A DNA stretch of 64,000 bases from Theristus sp. LFF4_11 (lineage: Eukaryota; Nematoda; Chromadorea; Monhysterida; Xyalidae). The notes below the pieces were generated by a model. That model was not told the origin of the DNA. It made no database searches and was given only the letters and a program-made list of their open reading frames with translations. Location of the stretch: positions 1 through 64,000 of the forward strand of contig JASANC010004066.1 in NCBI GenBank assembly GCA_030248135.1. Direction: 5' to 3'. A program made the translations under genes and the position numbers. The stretch's first letter is position 1; each line of letters starts with the position of its first letter. Positions 43,550-56,860 of this stretch are shown here, one piece after another.

Positions 43550-44414
43550 GTCAAAAAATGCAAAAATTACGCTATTTTTGGAAAAAATTGAGATGAGATT
43601 GACCACCGTGAGGGGGGGGGGTGCGATCCCGTGTTTTCTCGCGGAGGGGGGTGGGGGGAGTCTAGTACCCGTGTCAAGGTAAAGGGGGGAGGGGGGGGTA
43701 CACGGGTATCTGCCCGTGCACGGGCAGGATTCTCGGCTGAGGGGGGAGTGGGGTAAAAGTGCATAGTGGCCAACGTGCATAGTGGCCATGAAAAATGCCT
43801 AGTTATAGTGTCCAAAACATATCCCAAAGTGGCCACGACATATAGCAGAGTGGCCAATGCCGGGGGTCCAACCTATGGTAACGTGGGACCCCCCATGGGG
43901 GTCCCATGGGGGGTGCATTTTTTCAAAATTTTCTGTGGAGGGGTCCACCCCCCCACCCCCCCCATGATATTTTTTCGCTTAAATTTTGAGGGAAAAACGC
44001 TAAATTTTGCTGCAAAATCTTTGAAATTACTATGAAGATGGTCAAGTTATTATATATTCAGCTTATATTATGGACTTTATAGACAAAAAATCATGATTTT
44101 CGAAAAAAAATTTTGGGTGTACGGAAAATTTTGGGGGGGTCTCCGCCAGACAAAATTTCGTGGGAGGTGTGGGGGGTGTCGGCCAAATTTTCGAGGGGGG
44201 GTCCGATGGGGGGTACCCAGTTTTAGGGGGGGGGGGTGACACGGTGCCCCCCACACGACAGTCTCTGGTGCTCTGGGGGGGTGCACCCCCCACCCCCCCC
44301 CCGCCCACGGTACTGATTTTGAAAGAAAAACGCTAAATTTTGCTGCAAAATCTTTGAAATTACAATGAAGATGGTCAAGTTATCATATATTCAGCTTATA
44401 TTATGGACCCTGGA
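43550..44414. repeat. Reversed D and C modules; short agtggcca repeats
   Basis: A reversed D module (43550-43745) is followed by about 110 bp with five imperfect copies of catagtggccaa / aaagtggccacg. Then come C-rich modules in reverse order and two reversed C cores (about 43975-44100 and 44320-44405). No gene. Confidence 0.65.
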
Positions 44415-44664
44415 GCTTCTTTTTTAAAACGCACGCGCACGTGGCATCGGCATGCTTATGCTCATGATCCACTAGCGCGCCTGCACACGCTCCGGCCTCA
44501 ACAAAAACTTGTTCAAAACGCAATTGTTCTGACATCTTCCTTCTTGAAAAGACGTGGCTTAGGTTAGGACTAGGTTAGGATCAGGTTTGGCTTAGGATTA
44601 AGCTTTAGGATTAAGATTTGAATTAGGTCCGTTTTAGCAATGTCTGACAACGAGCGTGTTTTAC
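44415..44664 (+). repeat. Duplicated 250-bp segment, copy 2
   Basis: This is the second copy of 43241-43491 in the same orientation, 0.9 kb away. It has the same TTAGG-rich core with small differences. The stretch 44665-46026 after it shows no supported gene; near 45005-45055 is a weak MITE H-like word, agccaatcagctaatgcc. Confidence 0.75.
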
Positions 44665-46026
44665 CGCAGGCCCGGTCGCCCCCCCCCAAACACTTACTTT
44701 CAGGTTCAACCATTGTCTAAATACTATCACCATTACTAATTGTCCCCAGCTCAAGTGAAAGCAAACATACCGGCTTGAAATTCTGATGACGTCGCCATAA
44801 AGTTGGCACCGTCGTCGTCGTTCTTTTTTCTGAAAAAATAATAATTCGCCTTAAAATTTACTTTTTTTGATTTATCTGCATTTCATAAATCACAAACAAG
44901 TTATGTCCATTGAAAATTCAAACATTCATCAACACAAACACTCAAAAATTAAAAATTTAAAAAAAGCAAAGTGCAATTTGAACGGCCCGCGTTTGAATCT
45001 GATTACGGTAACGCACCAGCCAATCAGCTAATGCCTCAAATTATCCAGTCCGACTATATCTAAAACAGCCATGTTGAAAACCATCCCCCCACGCTTCCCC
45101 AAACTCTTCAGCTACAAAAGCTCAAGCTACAAGTATCTATTTTGAATTTTGACATTTTCTCAAACCTCTACTGCTTCATCTCAACCCGCCCATCAGGCTT
45201 GCCTTAGGAAATCTGCTATAATAGCTCTAGTAAGGCTTAGGATGCAGGACCATGATTTTTAGGTTTTTAGTTTTGCGGGGATTTTATGCAAGGCCATATT
45301 TTTTACTTACTCCACCAATTTTGTGTTTGCGGCGCATTTTGTGTGTGCAAATGTTTAAAGCTTGCGTGCCAAAGTTGATTGGGGTGCATACCGGCAGTCG
45401 GCACACGATGCCCCTCTCGGCCCCGACCAAACATTAGGCTAAAACCGGACATCCCTGAGTACTCGAACTGCTGGCGCTGCTTGGGTTGTCAGATGCTTGG
45501 CTAGAGACTACAACGCAACAACTTTGCTCAGGTCTAGAATTTTGCCGTGGTTTTTGAGAAACCAATTCAAGTCTGTCTCTCTGAACGGAATGGACGGTCT
45601 TCTTTTGTTATCATCACATGCTGTTGTGTTTTGTGTTGCTTTTCATGCCAAAATTGTTATTCATTCTTATTCCCATTTCTTTTCTCATGACATGTGCTTG
45701 TTCTCTCACATAGTAACAATAGGGGTACTGTACAAAGTTTTCCGAATACAGAAAATTATGCGCGAGACAAAGGTCGAAATCCAAAATCTCAGAAATGCAC
45801 GTACATATCTTGTCGTGTTTGTATGAACAGAATGACATGTGGAACAACTTGAGCCGTGTATTACTGCACTGCAGACTGCACATTCAACAGCAACACGGAG
45901 GAAATCTTGCTTGTAATCAGAATCAAGACTTGTCTCAACTCCGTAATCAGAGTCAAGATTTGTCTCAATTCCGTTTTGTTCAAGTTCAGAAAAATTGAGT
46001 ATTACAAAACGGAACCGAAACAAAGC

Positions 46027-48170
46027 ATGGTTGACACGGAGCGATGGTTGTACACGCGACTCGATCTGCTACGCATGCGCACCGAGCTCGTCAACGTTGA
46101 TCGAGATTTAAAAGTATGGGGCACACTGAGAGCCTGCAATAATTACAAAAGTAGCATTACGCACCATTATTTGCGGCTGCTTTTGTAAGCTGCCTCACAC
46201 CAAAAATGTCACGCGAAATGTCGCGCTTTTTTTTCAGCGCAGCAAAAAAGCTATAAAATGTTTTTCTGTTTGTTTGCACTGATGAGCATATAGACCACAC
46301 CGTACACGATTGCAGAAGTTACCGAAATCATTACGAAAATCGCTCTCAACGGTTGACGCAAACGAGCGAAGCAAAAGAGGTGAACCGCTGGTGTGCGCCG
46401 TGGTGCGCTACATGCGAGATGACGCCATTCGACAGGTGGCTGCGCATTCTGCACAAATACGTAAATGCAAAAACTCGGAAAACTGTTACTTTATCGCAGA
46501 TGAAATCTTTGAATTTACTGATTCGCGCTGGAGCCGACCTGAATTCGTCCGAGTCACGACGGAGGCGGACTCCGCTGATGCTGGCACTGGTTGAAAAGAA
46601 CGAAGCGATTGCTGGATTCTTGTTGATGCAGGTTCAATGTTGAGCTTGATCTGATTCAGGAACTTTCCTTGAAGCATGTTACAATCATGACTTACGTATT
46701 GGCTATGGTGCCCAGCTTTGCTTAACTGGATTTTCTTGTGCATGGGTATGCCTGACACTTGACCCCATTCATGCACTCGCGCGCGCAGTCGACATTCTAT
46801 GACCTATTTTTTCAAACGTGTCCTACTGAAATGACGTCATGTGCCGCAAAACATGCGCTTGTCGTTCACAGCGAACCAGACTTTCTATGTAGCCGATTTC
46901 TTCCCGCAAACAAAATGGTGAATGTCGAATCAGTCACACAAAACTGAAATTTTAGCGCCTGTACTTTGACAAACGGGCGTTTTTAAAGACGTCATTTTAG
47001 TCCGGACACGTTTGAATAAATCCACAATAGCATGCGAAGCTGCGACACGTTTTTGCTCCATGAACGTGTAGAGTAGGGACGCCGCGTGAAGCGACACGCG
47101 AACTTCAAGCTCCATGAATGGCGCTTTACAGTGTGTCGATTAAAGTCAATCAATCAATCAACAAACGGTTAGCCTTATCGAGTGACCAACCACATCAATT
47201 GCAATTCATCTGAGCTTCACGTGCCACTCAGAAAACACGGCTATACTTAATTAATTGGCTGCCAAACTGGCGTTGACGCATTGCGTGTAACTCAATAAAC
47301 GCTTTCCAGTGGCTGCGTTTGCGGCTAAAAAAATGTGCCGGTTTACTCAGTGACGGACAGTTGCATTTCAGAACAGCATCGATCTGACCAAACATGACAG
47401 TGCTGGCAACACGGCGCTCATGTTGGCAGTGCTCTGTGGCAATGTGAACCTACTGAATCAGATCATTGACGGGCTCGTCAAATCGGGCCACTTCGAGCAT
47501 TTCCAGTCGCGAAACCTCATGGGACACACGGCCGAGTCGTTGGCGTTGAAGAATGCACAGAATGAGTGTGCAAAGTGTGTGTGCTTTGTGTCGCAAGCAA
47601 AATCATCAGAAATGAAATTTTAAAAACACGTCTACTCAACAAATTTCAAATTTGTTGAACTTCAAAATTAGCATATTCAGGATTTCGCACGCAGCACCAT
47701 TATTGGATTGCTTGCTGCACGACTTTGTTGATTCATTAATGTAGCTCAATAATTTAAAATTTGTTGAGTAATTTGTTGAGTGGCATTTTCAGAGACTGAG
47801 AAAACATTGCCACAAATTTTGCGGCTATTTTTTACACGTGACATACGACGGACGTGTTTGGTTTTCACTAATATTTCGGTCCAGGCCCTTATGCAAATAT
47901 AACAGTAAGCTCGTTTTAGACGCATCCTTGAGTAAAAATCAACGGTTTCTCAGTGTTGAATGCAGAACCAGTTTGTAACTCGCTGGCATAAAAATACTTC
48001 AATGTTCGTTGCCTTTCATTTCGCTGCGTCGCGAACGATTGACAATGCTGAAACGGATGCACCGTCAGTTGGCATTGGTAAATCACAGCGCTGAACTGCG
48101 TGGTTGGACAAAATACCAAATGGCAACTAGAGCAAAGGACGCGTTCAAGGTAAAATGTCAGTTTTCTAAA
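46027..48170 (+). CDS. Ankyrin-repeat protein
   Basis: Exons in phase: 46027-46113 (MVDTERWLYTRLDLLRMRTE, donor gtatgg), 46316-46435 (KLPKSLRKSLSTVD to AIRQ), 46500-46631 (LLIRAGADLNSSES, RRRTPLMLALVEKNE) and 47372 to about 47600 (DSAGNTALMLAVLCGNVNLL, MGHTAESLALKNAQ). An exon at about 47977-48149 (RERLTMLKRMHRQL, ending before gtaaaa) is probably part of it, but its acceptor is unclear. The TPLMLA and TALMLA blocks are ankyrin helices, so the protein binds partners through a helix-turn-helix stack. Length and order recall ANKRD34-like proteins, but I cannot claim orthology. The 64-bp intron 2 is the shortest seen. The 3' end beyond 48170 is unresolved; frames at 48353-48678 are candidates. 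MITE I lies in intron 3. Confidence 0.7.
46799..47030 (-). mobile_element. MITE I, copy 1
   Basis: The ends are tatgacctattttttcaaac and gtttgaataaatccacaata, inverted relative to each other. Inside lie tgacgtcatgtgccgc, catgcgcttgtcgttcacag and gacgtcattttagtccgg. It sits in intron 3 of the ankyrin gene. Confidence 0.85.
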
Positions 48171-49291
48171 ATGCATGAGGAACATCAATGCACACCGACG
48201 TTGTTATTCCAAAAACTGTCCGTTTTTAAAGGAACCACAACTCCGTTGTAAGCCAAGACTCATTCCGTTGCAATGGGAATGTCAGATTCGCCTGTCAAAC
48301 AATATCTGACAAATCTGTAAAGTAGCCTTAACGAAGCTGCCACCAAACGCTGTTGCTGAATGTGCATATTCGCTTCAGAGCTGTGCTCCCCGCAAGTCAT
48401 TGTCGACCGATTCAATCACTGGCACAGCATGCGCAACTGCAATCGACGATCGTCTTGTCGGCGCATCGTTGCAGCGCCCTCGATCGAGCCCATGTCTTGT
48501 CGCCGGTGGCTCGTCACGTTGTTTGTCAGTGTTTATGCTGAAGTGCATTGCCACACACGCAGCGAACGACAGCAAACGTCAAAAGCGACACCCGAGCCAA
48601 ACAGCCAAAACATCCACTAATGCCGTCCGGAAATTTACCTACGCCCTACCACTGCACAAGAAAAGCAGCGCATTTTGATCATTTTGTTGGTTTCTAGGTT
48701 TACTTTTAACATTTTTGCTAATTGAAAGCCATAAAACTTGTCCGTCACTATTTTTCTTATCGAACGCGAGCAGGAAAAATGATTCACAGCTGCGTGGAAA
48801 TTTGAAATCATCAAAACAAAACGTAAACTGACAGGAGATTTGTGCAAGAAAATGAAAAACAAAACTAATACGAGTTTTTTTTACAAAATAAAATTATTTT
48901 CATTCATTTCGGACTACTTTCAGGGTTGAAACAGCATTTTCGGCTTGCAGTTTTGCGGCTTTTCCGCACAACATTCAACATTACTTCTTCGCATGAAAAG
49001 ATACATCTACAGCTACAGGATCAACAACAATAACGATAAAAAATAAAACCACTTCAAAGAAAAATTTAAACACTACCAAAATACTAACTGTAACGTCAAA
49101 AACGCCAATTTATATCGAATTTACGTTGGTACACCGAAAAACAGACCTACGTAGTTTTAAATCGATTACTGACAAAGATATTTTGTGCAATTTAGATCTT
49201 GATCAGTAACAGTAATCATTGGTTACCACAACTAAGCGACGGTTTACTGTCGGTTACTACAACACAACGACGGTTACTGCTACTACTACTA

Positions 49292-49510
49292 TTGTGGATT
49301 TATTCACACGTGTCCGTACTAAAATGACGTCATTTGCTTTAAAAGTACAGGCACTAAAGTGTCAGTTTGGTGTGACTGATTCGACATTCACCATTTGTTT
49401 ACGGGAAGAAATCGGCTGAACGGAAAGTCTATTTTGCAATGAACGGCAAGCGCATGTTTGGCGGCACATGACGTCATTTCAGTGGGATACGTTTAAAAAA
49501 ATAGGTCATA
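49292..49510 (+). mobile_element. MITE I, copy 2
   Basis: It begins ttgtggatttattcacacgt and ends acgtttaaaaaaataggtca + ta. It is flanked on both sides by ttactactac-type triplet repeats, which suggests insertion into a TAC microsatellite. The interior matches copies 1 and 3. Confidence 0.85.
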
Positions 49511-49856
49511 CTTACTACTACTGTTGGTCGGACACCAACGGTTTACTGACCAATGAACATCTTGGGCAGTGTTCCACGAGAACATGACTTGATTGTAAAT
49601 TGAACCAAGTTTACTACTAAATTTATCACCACGAGCACTGCAAAAGTCTATGCTGGTAATTGGACTGCTAAATTTTAAAACTATGAAAATGAAAAAGATT
49701 ACAAAAAATGTAATTTTGAAAGCATTGTGAAGAAACAAGTGAATCAAGGTGTAAAACATACGGCATCAATCGACACTCACAATAAATCAAAACGTTACAA
49801 CTTCGCCAAGCAAATCAGCCACAGAATCAAAGAACACATGCACAAACACACACGGA

Positions 49857-52800
49857 CTAAAAATCCGTTGAACCATATCGACGTCGATATCCGTTATTGT
49901 TGTGTCCGTTTGCCAAAACACGGCTGTTTCCTGCCGACTGCGTTTTTTGATTACTTTCTTGTTCTTGTTTGCTGTGACAGACGACACAGTACGGGTGTTT
50001 CACTCCACGTCTAACACATTGAATCATGCAGCTGCGGCACTCAAAGCACTTTTTCTTGGACGCTTCAAAATCATCTAAACTTTGAAAGCGCAGCTTACAA
50101 TCCTCTGAGATTAAATTATTTGACGCGTCGCGCAAATTTGGTGGAGCCATTTCACGCCTCAGTGGATAGTTTGGAGTGCCCTGAATGGATTTTTAATGGA
50201 AACGATTGTGATCTTTTTCGAACTTAAATCATCATTGTCATTGTAAAATGATACAAGTTTTTAGGAACAACAAAAAACCAATCAACGCACACCATATACC
50301 CGTTCGTTGGTGTGGGTTACTGTATGGTCATGGTGCGACTGCCGCAACACAGGACATCTTGCTTCAAGTCAACTTTCGTGGGTCTGGACTGCACTGCTCT
50401 GAATTGCGGCAGCCACACACGGCCGTGGTACCCCACACAGCCGCACAACTAAAATTCGCATTTTTACGTGAGGGAATGACCTATTTGTGTGGACGCTTTT
50501 GCCGCATTATGGCAAGACTACGAGAGCTGATTAAAACTTGCTGAAAATCGGTGTCAATCATAAATTTTGAACGCCCGTTTTGAAAAGAGCCGCTACGATG
50601 AGTATAAAGCGCGTCACAAACCTTGCAAGAGCGACAGCTAACAATGAACTGTTTGTATTCGTTGCCGTCTGCGTCAAAGACACTGCTCGCCACCCCGTCT
50701 TCGACAAGCAACAACGTGCCCTTCACACACAAACCACATCGGCCCAGCTTTTTCTTTTTAACACTCGTGAAGTTGTTCTTTGGGAACGCATCAATCAGTC
50801 GCGCGCAATCGTCGGATTGCGTGTTCGCGCGAAAATCGTGGAAGAAGTTTTTGATTTCCTTTATCCAGTGTCTGAATGCCTGAGTGTTTTAAAAATAAAA
50901 TTTTTCGTCGCTGAAACTACCGTTACAGTTTTGCAATTGTAAAATGTTGGCAAAGTGCGATTAGGAAAAAAGTCCTGGGACTTCCTTATAAACGAGGGGG
51001 CAGAGACGATGATCGAGAAGACTGCACAACCTTGCATCGCACATTAAAACGAAAACGTCTTCAACGGTTTCCGGAGCAGAAAAATTGAGCAACACAAAAT
51101 AGATACATTCAACAAGTATGGCCTCATGAGTTCAGTAGGGGGTCGCTTTTGACAAATTCAAAAATGTGGACTTTATTGCTTTACGGCCTGAGACACCCCG
51201 CTCTTTTGAGGGGCGGACCTGCGAATGGTTTAGCCTGGTATCCGTTTTTTGTGAATGACGCAGATCCATTTCAAAATGCTTCCATAACTTTTAAAAACTC
51301 CGCCAGACCAACATCATCAAACTCTATACTGCCAACTGCCACCGATTCAATCCATTCTTCTAAACTGCAACGGAACTCTGCAATCGCCGTGTCACTTTTT
51401 AGGTGCGTTACAATCGATTCAGCTAGCGCTCGACCCAACGGTGTCAGCTTCAATATTTGATTTTCGTTGAACTCCTAAAATTTGGCGCACCTTTTTAAAA
51501 AATAATTGACAAGTACGATCATACTGCTCTCTCAAGAAACGGATGAAAAGCGTTTACCTCGATAAGTTTACGATGCACCAGTTTCTGATAGACCCTGCAG
51601 ATGCTGCCTGACGTACCGACTTTGTGTTCCTCAGCCCATTTCAGTGATTCTGTCTAAAATTAGAATAATGCAACTTCAACAGAACTGAATTGTTTGGAGA
51701 GTTACTGAGTTTTACAGAGTTTTTGACGGTGTGCCCGTCTTGCTGATTTGAAAACTTGTTTTCCTTTGTGCACTTGCCTCAGTACCTAAGACTTAGATTG
51801 TGTGCTCGAATAAAAACAAACAACAGAAACTACTACAGAAGCACAGAAAAAAATTCAAACGCACAACGCTCATATGCGGTCGTTCCGTTGATTTTAGGTG
51901 ACAACTCAAACCAAGGCAATTTGTCTCAGAATTGTTGCACTGCTTGTCCGAAGACAACCTCAAATCGGCAAGCAATTTATCATCATTCAGCTGAACGGTT
52001 GGATCATGGAACGGCGCGACACTGGTGAAACCTGCTTGCTTCAATTCGCAATGCGTGAATTCGAATTTAGTTGATACCAACGATTTGATGGGATTGTTGG
52101 TGCCGGTCAAATTGATTTCGATGCTGCAAATGTGCGCACACAACACGATGCGGCTCAAATAATAAATCTCGTGGGCCGATTTCAATTGAATCATAATTTA
52201 AAACTGCATGTCAAAACCTCACCAGAATTTCGTCTCTTTGTACTTGCACTCGTCCATGAGCGACGCAACAAAGTGGCAGGTCACCAGAAAGAATGTCTCC
52301 AATTGATCGGCACTGTTCAGCAGTCTGAGCTCTTGATCGTCCATGCGATCGCCGCACCGTGGTCGAATTGCCTCATGACCACTCGCGATCTTGCCCTCTT
52401 CTGCAACGGTTTTGTTTCGCAAGTGCATTTCCATTGGAAACGGTTTGTTCACTGTTGTTGCTAACTGAAAACTTACTTTGTGAAACACGAAACAAACAAA
52501 TTTAAGCGATGCTTTTTTAGACAGGACTGAGTTTAGGCCACCCAGGCAATGGAGGAAGCTTATTCGGTCGCTTCACCCTTCCTCTTTGCCACTCATGTCT
52601 TACCTCGCTCTGTGAAATCCTCTGGAGCCTCCCAATGGTCTTTCAGTGCTGCCAAATGTTCCACAAGCTCCGTTCTGCTGACAAGACCAGGAAATGGCGG
52701 CCTTTCATAGTCAATTTTCTGCCTGCAGGGTGTTTCCTTTGACCGACCAAAAAACTTGCTGGAGCTACATCATGAAGTGATAACAGTTTGATAAGGAGAC

Positions 52801-55800
52801 GCCAAGGCAGAAACAAATACAAGCACAAAAACCAACGACAACACACCCGCACGTCTCTGTGTCTGTCTGTGATGATTTTGAACAGAACTATCCTAATGAG
52901 ATAAAATCAAGGCTCGCAATGCAAGGTTCGGTTGAGCCAGTTTTTCTCAGCGCATCCACAGTAACTTTTATCAAATTTTATCAGAACGATTACTGTAAAA
53001 AATTGAAGACTCACTAACAAAGAAAAAACTGTTTGGATTCAAAGTGATAAGCCAAATTACGCTCGTGAGTCTGCAATGTTTACGAGTAACTTAAGGAAAC
53101 ACCGTGCTCGCCAGAACCATCGAGTTTGTTCGTGATTCCAAAACATCCACAGTTTTCTGAAAAATAAAATTCAAAATCGACCAAATGACGGATGCAAAGT
53201 GATTGAATACGGTTTTTGTGAATGTCGACTTGACTTTGAACGGTATCAAAATTTTGTTTCAGAACGTATTAGTTTCATAAACGCTCACTGCAAGACATCG
53301 CGGATCTGTTTTTTATCCGATGCGCTGTACTGTGTGGTGCCGGTTCGCGGGTATGAGATTGCAGAAATCAAATGCAATTCCTCAGCAGTGTCAGCCAGTT
53401 TGTGCGGTGCCATTTTCAGCACTCGACTGGCCAGCTGCGCCAAACTGATCGTGTTCAATGCCAGCGGTCTCTCCGTAGTTTTCGATTCAACCGTTTTGCT
53501 GACTCGATAATGCCCCGCATCTAATGCTGCCTGTTTACGAATAAAAATTTGCCAAAACATGACTTATTGAACTATTTGGATCATTTACGACAACATTTCT
53601 TTTTCTGTTATTAGCCGTTGATACTATGAACTAACCTGTACCGCGAGTCTCAATTCTCCCATCTTAGCTTTGATTTCCCAGTTGGATTTGCAATTCTCCA
53701 AGTTTTGAGTAACTTCATCAGCGTCCAACCAAACACCGCAAGCGCCATCTGTGCTCGTCAAGTACAATTTCCATGGCGACTTGTCCCTCTGATGCAAGAA
53801 AGCTGCAATCAACACCGCCGTGTGCACTGGTCCCACGCCGAGGATGTCAACGTCCAGCTTGAAATGCACCTGAAAGTCACCGAAACACTGAGCCGACCAA
53901 TGCGAACACATTGTGATCAACAAATCACCAAATTTAGTGAGTTGCCATCGGCAATCTTAACATTCGATCGCGCTACAATGCAAAGTGCTCGTTGAGAAAT
54001 TTGTTGTGTAGCAGCTATATAACCAGTGCTTGTTTTATGATTTTGAAAACAAATCAGAAGCGCAATTGCAGCTTTTATGCTACCCGAAGAATTCGACTGA
54101 GTTCAGCCGACATGGCAAATCCGAAACGATAATTGATCTGTTGCTTCAGATCGTCGGCGAGACACAGTGATTTGTTGATAGCACCGGTCGGTTTGTGGAG
54201 ACTCGCTTCCAAGAATGCTGACCGAATAACTGAAAAACAAACAGTCGACGCGTTCGGAAGATATGAAGACTCCTTCGAATCTGGCGTGCTGATTGTTGCA
54301 TGCAACTAATCAAAATATTTTTCTTACTGAACGAGTCTTAATAAGCGTTTGCACGCACAGATAGGAGAAATGTTTCCTGGCTGCGCGGCAATTTGAAATC
54401 AGCAATACTAAACGTAATCTGACAGCGGGTTTGTGCAAGAAAAAGTAAATGAAAAACGAAACTAATGGAGTCTTTTTCACGTGATAAAAAATATTTTAAT
54501 TAACAGTCTAACTCGATAACGTAGTGTATCCAACTAGCTGATTGGTTGATGCATTCTGTGCATTTATTGTCGTGGAGACGGAGTTGGGTTTGCATAGAAT
54601 CCATGCATCACGTGACCACCAACCAATCAGCTGTGTAGTTGGATATGTTATAGAGTTTTACTGCATATGCGGACTACATTAGAGCGCGAAACAGCACGGC
54701 CAGTTTTCTGCTGTGCGGCTTTTCCACAGATCCATTCGACATTATTCCGCCTCCTTTGCACAAAAAGAAAATATGTAATATCCCTGCTGACTGCGCCGAA
54801 CTTTTTATTGAAATAATGTAACTTCAGACGAACTAAAAAACAAGACAGTTCGTTCTCACTTTCATAGTCCATTTCGGAGAAGCGCACTCGCCGGAACTCG
54901 ATGTCACGCCACGTGTCTCTGTCAGACACCGGCAAAACGGGACGCAGCGGGGCGCACTCCGCCGAAAGATACTCCATGGCGTCCAAAGCAATGCGCTCAC
55001 CACGCATGTCGTCATCCAAGCACAGGTAGATCGTGTGCAGCGAAAAGCGGCTCTGGCACTCTTTGAAAATTCGTCGCAAAAGCTGAAAGAAAATCTGACA
55101 TTGGCTTGCTGGTGGACGCAGGATGTTGCGAATTGAAGGGGCCGTTGATTTGACCGTTGTTCTTGGGGATCCAGGGCTAAACTTTGAGAAAACAGTACTT
55201 TGATAAATTGGCAACTAAATGGCCAACTAAAATCGCGTTGACGTTGTATTGTGGATTTATTCAAACGTGTCCGGACTAAAATGATGGCATTTGCATTAAA
55301 AACGCCCGTTTGTCAAAGTACAGGCACGAAAATGTCAGTTTGGTGTGACTGATTTGACATTCACCATTTGTTTACGGGAAGAGATCGGCTAAACGAAAGT
55401 GTAATTTGCTGTGAACGGCAAGCGCATGTTTGGCGGCACATGACGTCATTTCAGTGGGACACGTTTAAAAAAATAGGTCATACCATAGCAAATGTTCACG
55501 CGTTTAGCAGCCACGTTATGACGTTATAGTCGCCAATTTAATATTAGCTACGCGTTTTCTCAGCGACGAATGAAGCGAGTAACACTTTGAAATTTTTAAA
55601 TGTACCATTGACTTTGTTTCGCGGTTAGACGGGCCGGGTTCATAATTTATGCCATCTAACTCTAGGTAGTGATGCGCTTGAATGAACCGTGTTGCCAGTG
55701 CGTTCGCTTTGTACTTGTTGAAGTAGCCATTGGTGGGAATGATCAGGTACTCCCGGTTGAACGCGTCCACGCCTTTGATGACACCAATAAATGCGCTCGA

Positions 55801-56574
55801 TATCCTTCGTGCAGTTCGGTTATGGCCCCCGTTCCGCCATATACTTCTTCGATCTTCGTCTCGGAACTCATAATAATCTGAAAACAGTTTTTTTCATAAC
55901 ATGTTGTACCATGGTATTCGGTACAATCTCTGCTTGCAAAGAAATCAGTGAGCGACCCTTTAAAAATGTGAAAAGTAAGATTGTGCGAAGGCCCAGTCAA
56001 TAGTTACCGTAACCTATGATGCAAAAATTTTTATTTTCAGTATTAAAATATCTGTAGTCCAGCAAATTTAGCTGCTTCAAAGAAGCATACGTACATAACA
56101 AGCGATGCGGCTATTCAATATATCTATCGAATAGGCATCTAAACACAAACTGAAGAAGGCATAATGAGAAAACGTACTACTAATTTCAGTGCTAAAATTC
56201 GGCTATATGATCTTACCGCACGTGAGCTGTGAAAACTTCAGTAATGGATATGGTATAGCTCTAGTCCAAGTGCTCAATTTTACAAGTGACGTTAGTGAGG
56301 TCTATTTCCACTACTACAGAATTGAGTTCACGTGTTGTAAGAGCGCAGGCGAATTACAGTGATGAAATTGGTAGAACTCTGTTGCGAGTGACAACTGACG
56401 ATATTGCTCAGTGCGCCAATCGACCAAGCGCAGTGCTTTCACGATCGCTTCTGACTGCGTCGGCTTTTCTGTGATGATCGTGAACAAAACGCCAGGGTCG
56501 CACGTTGAACAGTGCTCTGTCGCGGTCGTCGCGTGCTCGTGTGCGCTGCACTCGACTTTGCCAGCGGCAGCCAT
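49857..56574 (-). CDS. TOP3B: DNA topoisomerase III-beta (type IA), divergent
   Basis: Exons from the 5' end: 56574 to about 56390 (VLFTIITEKPTQSEAIVKAL, the first TOPRIM strand); about 55640-55830 (REYLIIPTNGYFNKYKA); 54860-55082 (LCLDDDMRGERIALDAMEYL, acidic metal site); 54084-54229 (INKSLCLADDLKQQINYRFG); about 53640-53880; 53289 to about 53510 (LALNTISLAQLAS, then ISYPRTGTTQYSAS with the catalytic Tyr); 52223-52400 (FVASLMDECKY); 51959-52123 (AGFTSVAPFHDP); 51558-51653 (KVGTSGSICRVYQKL); about 51290-51474 ([14 protein letters not shown]); about 50535-50879 (CGLCVKGT, SCRSCKVC zinc-type pairs). 49857-50150 holds more Cys pairs (CFECRSC, CVVCH), probably the C-terminus. The enzyme passes single strands of DNA or RNA through a break. 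Tyr and the DxDxxGE metal site are kept, but many usually fixed residues differ. The order is certain; exon ends marked 'about' are not. Confidence 0.8.
54503..54663. mobile_element. MITE H copy in a TOP3B intron
   Basis: The ends acagtctaactcgataac and tatagagttttactgca are inverted. Between them are ccaactagctgattggttg and its mirror ccaaccaatcagctgtgtag. It is intact, without insertion. Confidence 0.8.
55249..55482 (+). mobile_element. MITE I, copy 3, in a TOP3B intron
   Basis: It begins ttgtggatttattcaaacgt and ends acgtttaaaaaaataggtca + ta, with the internal words gacattcaccatttgtttac and gcatgtttggcggcacatga shared with the other copies. All three copies lie in or close to genes. Confidence 0.85.
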
Positions 56575-56860
56575 CCAGTGCTAGTGTCGTCTTGCAATCG
56601 ATGATTGTCGATGTGCTTCCGTGCACCTGCTTCCTTCTGATGGGACGTCAAGAAAGAACGCCACTAAACTTTCAACTTACTGCAAAACTCCTGCAAGAAA
56701 GGCAAAAAAACTGGGTGAACAATTGAAGTCATGTATCGTGAAAGGGTGGCGGAGAACTGGTACCCACTCTGGTTCTCCAGAGAGTTCAGTTCTTCAGGTA
56801 CCAGTGCTCCTGCTGCCGTTTTGAAATCATATTCATCATCAATAATCAGTCAGCCAATGA

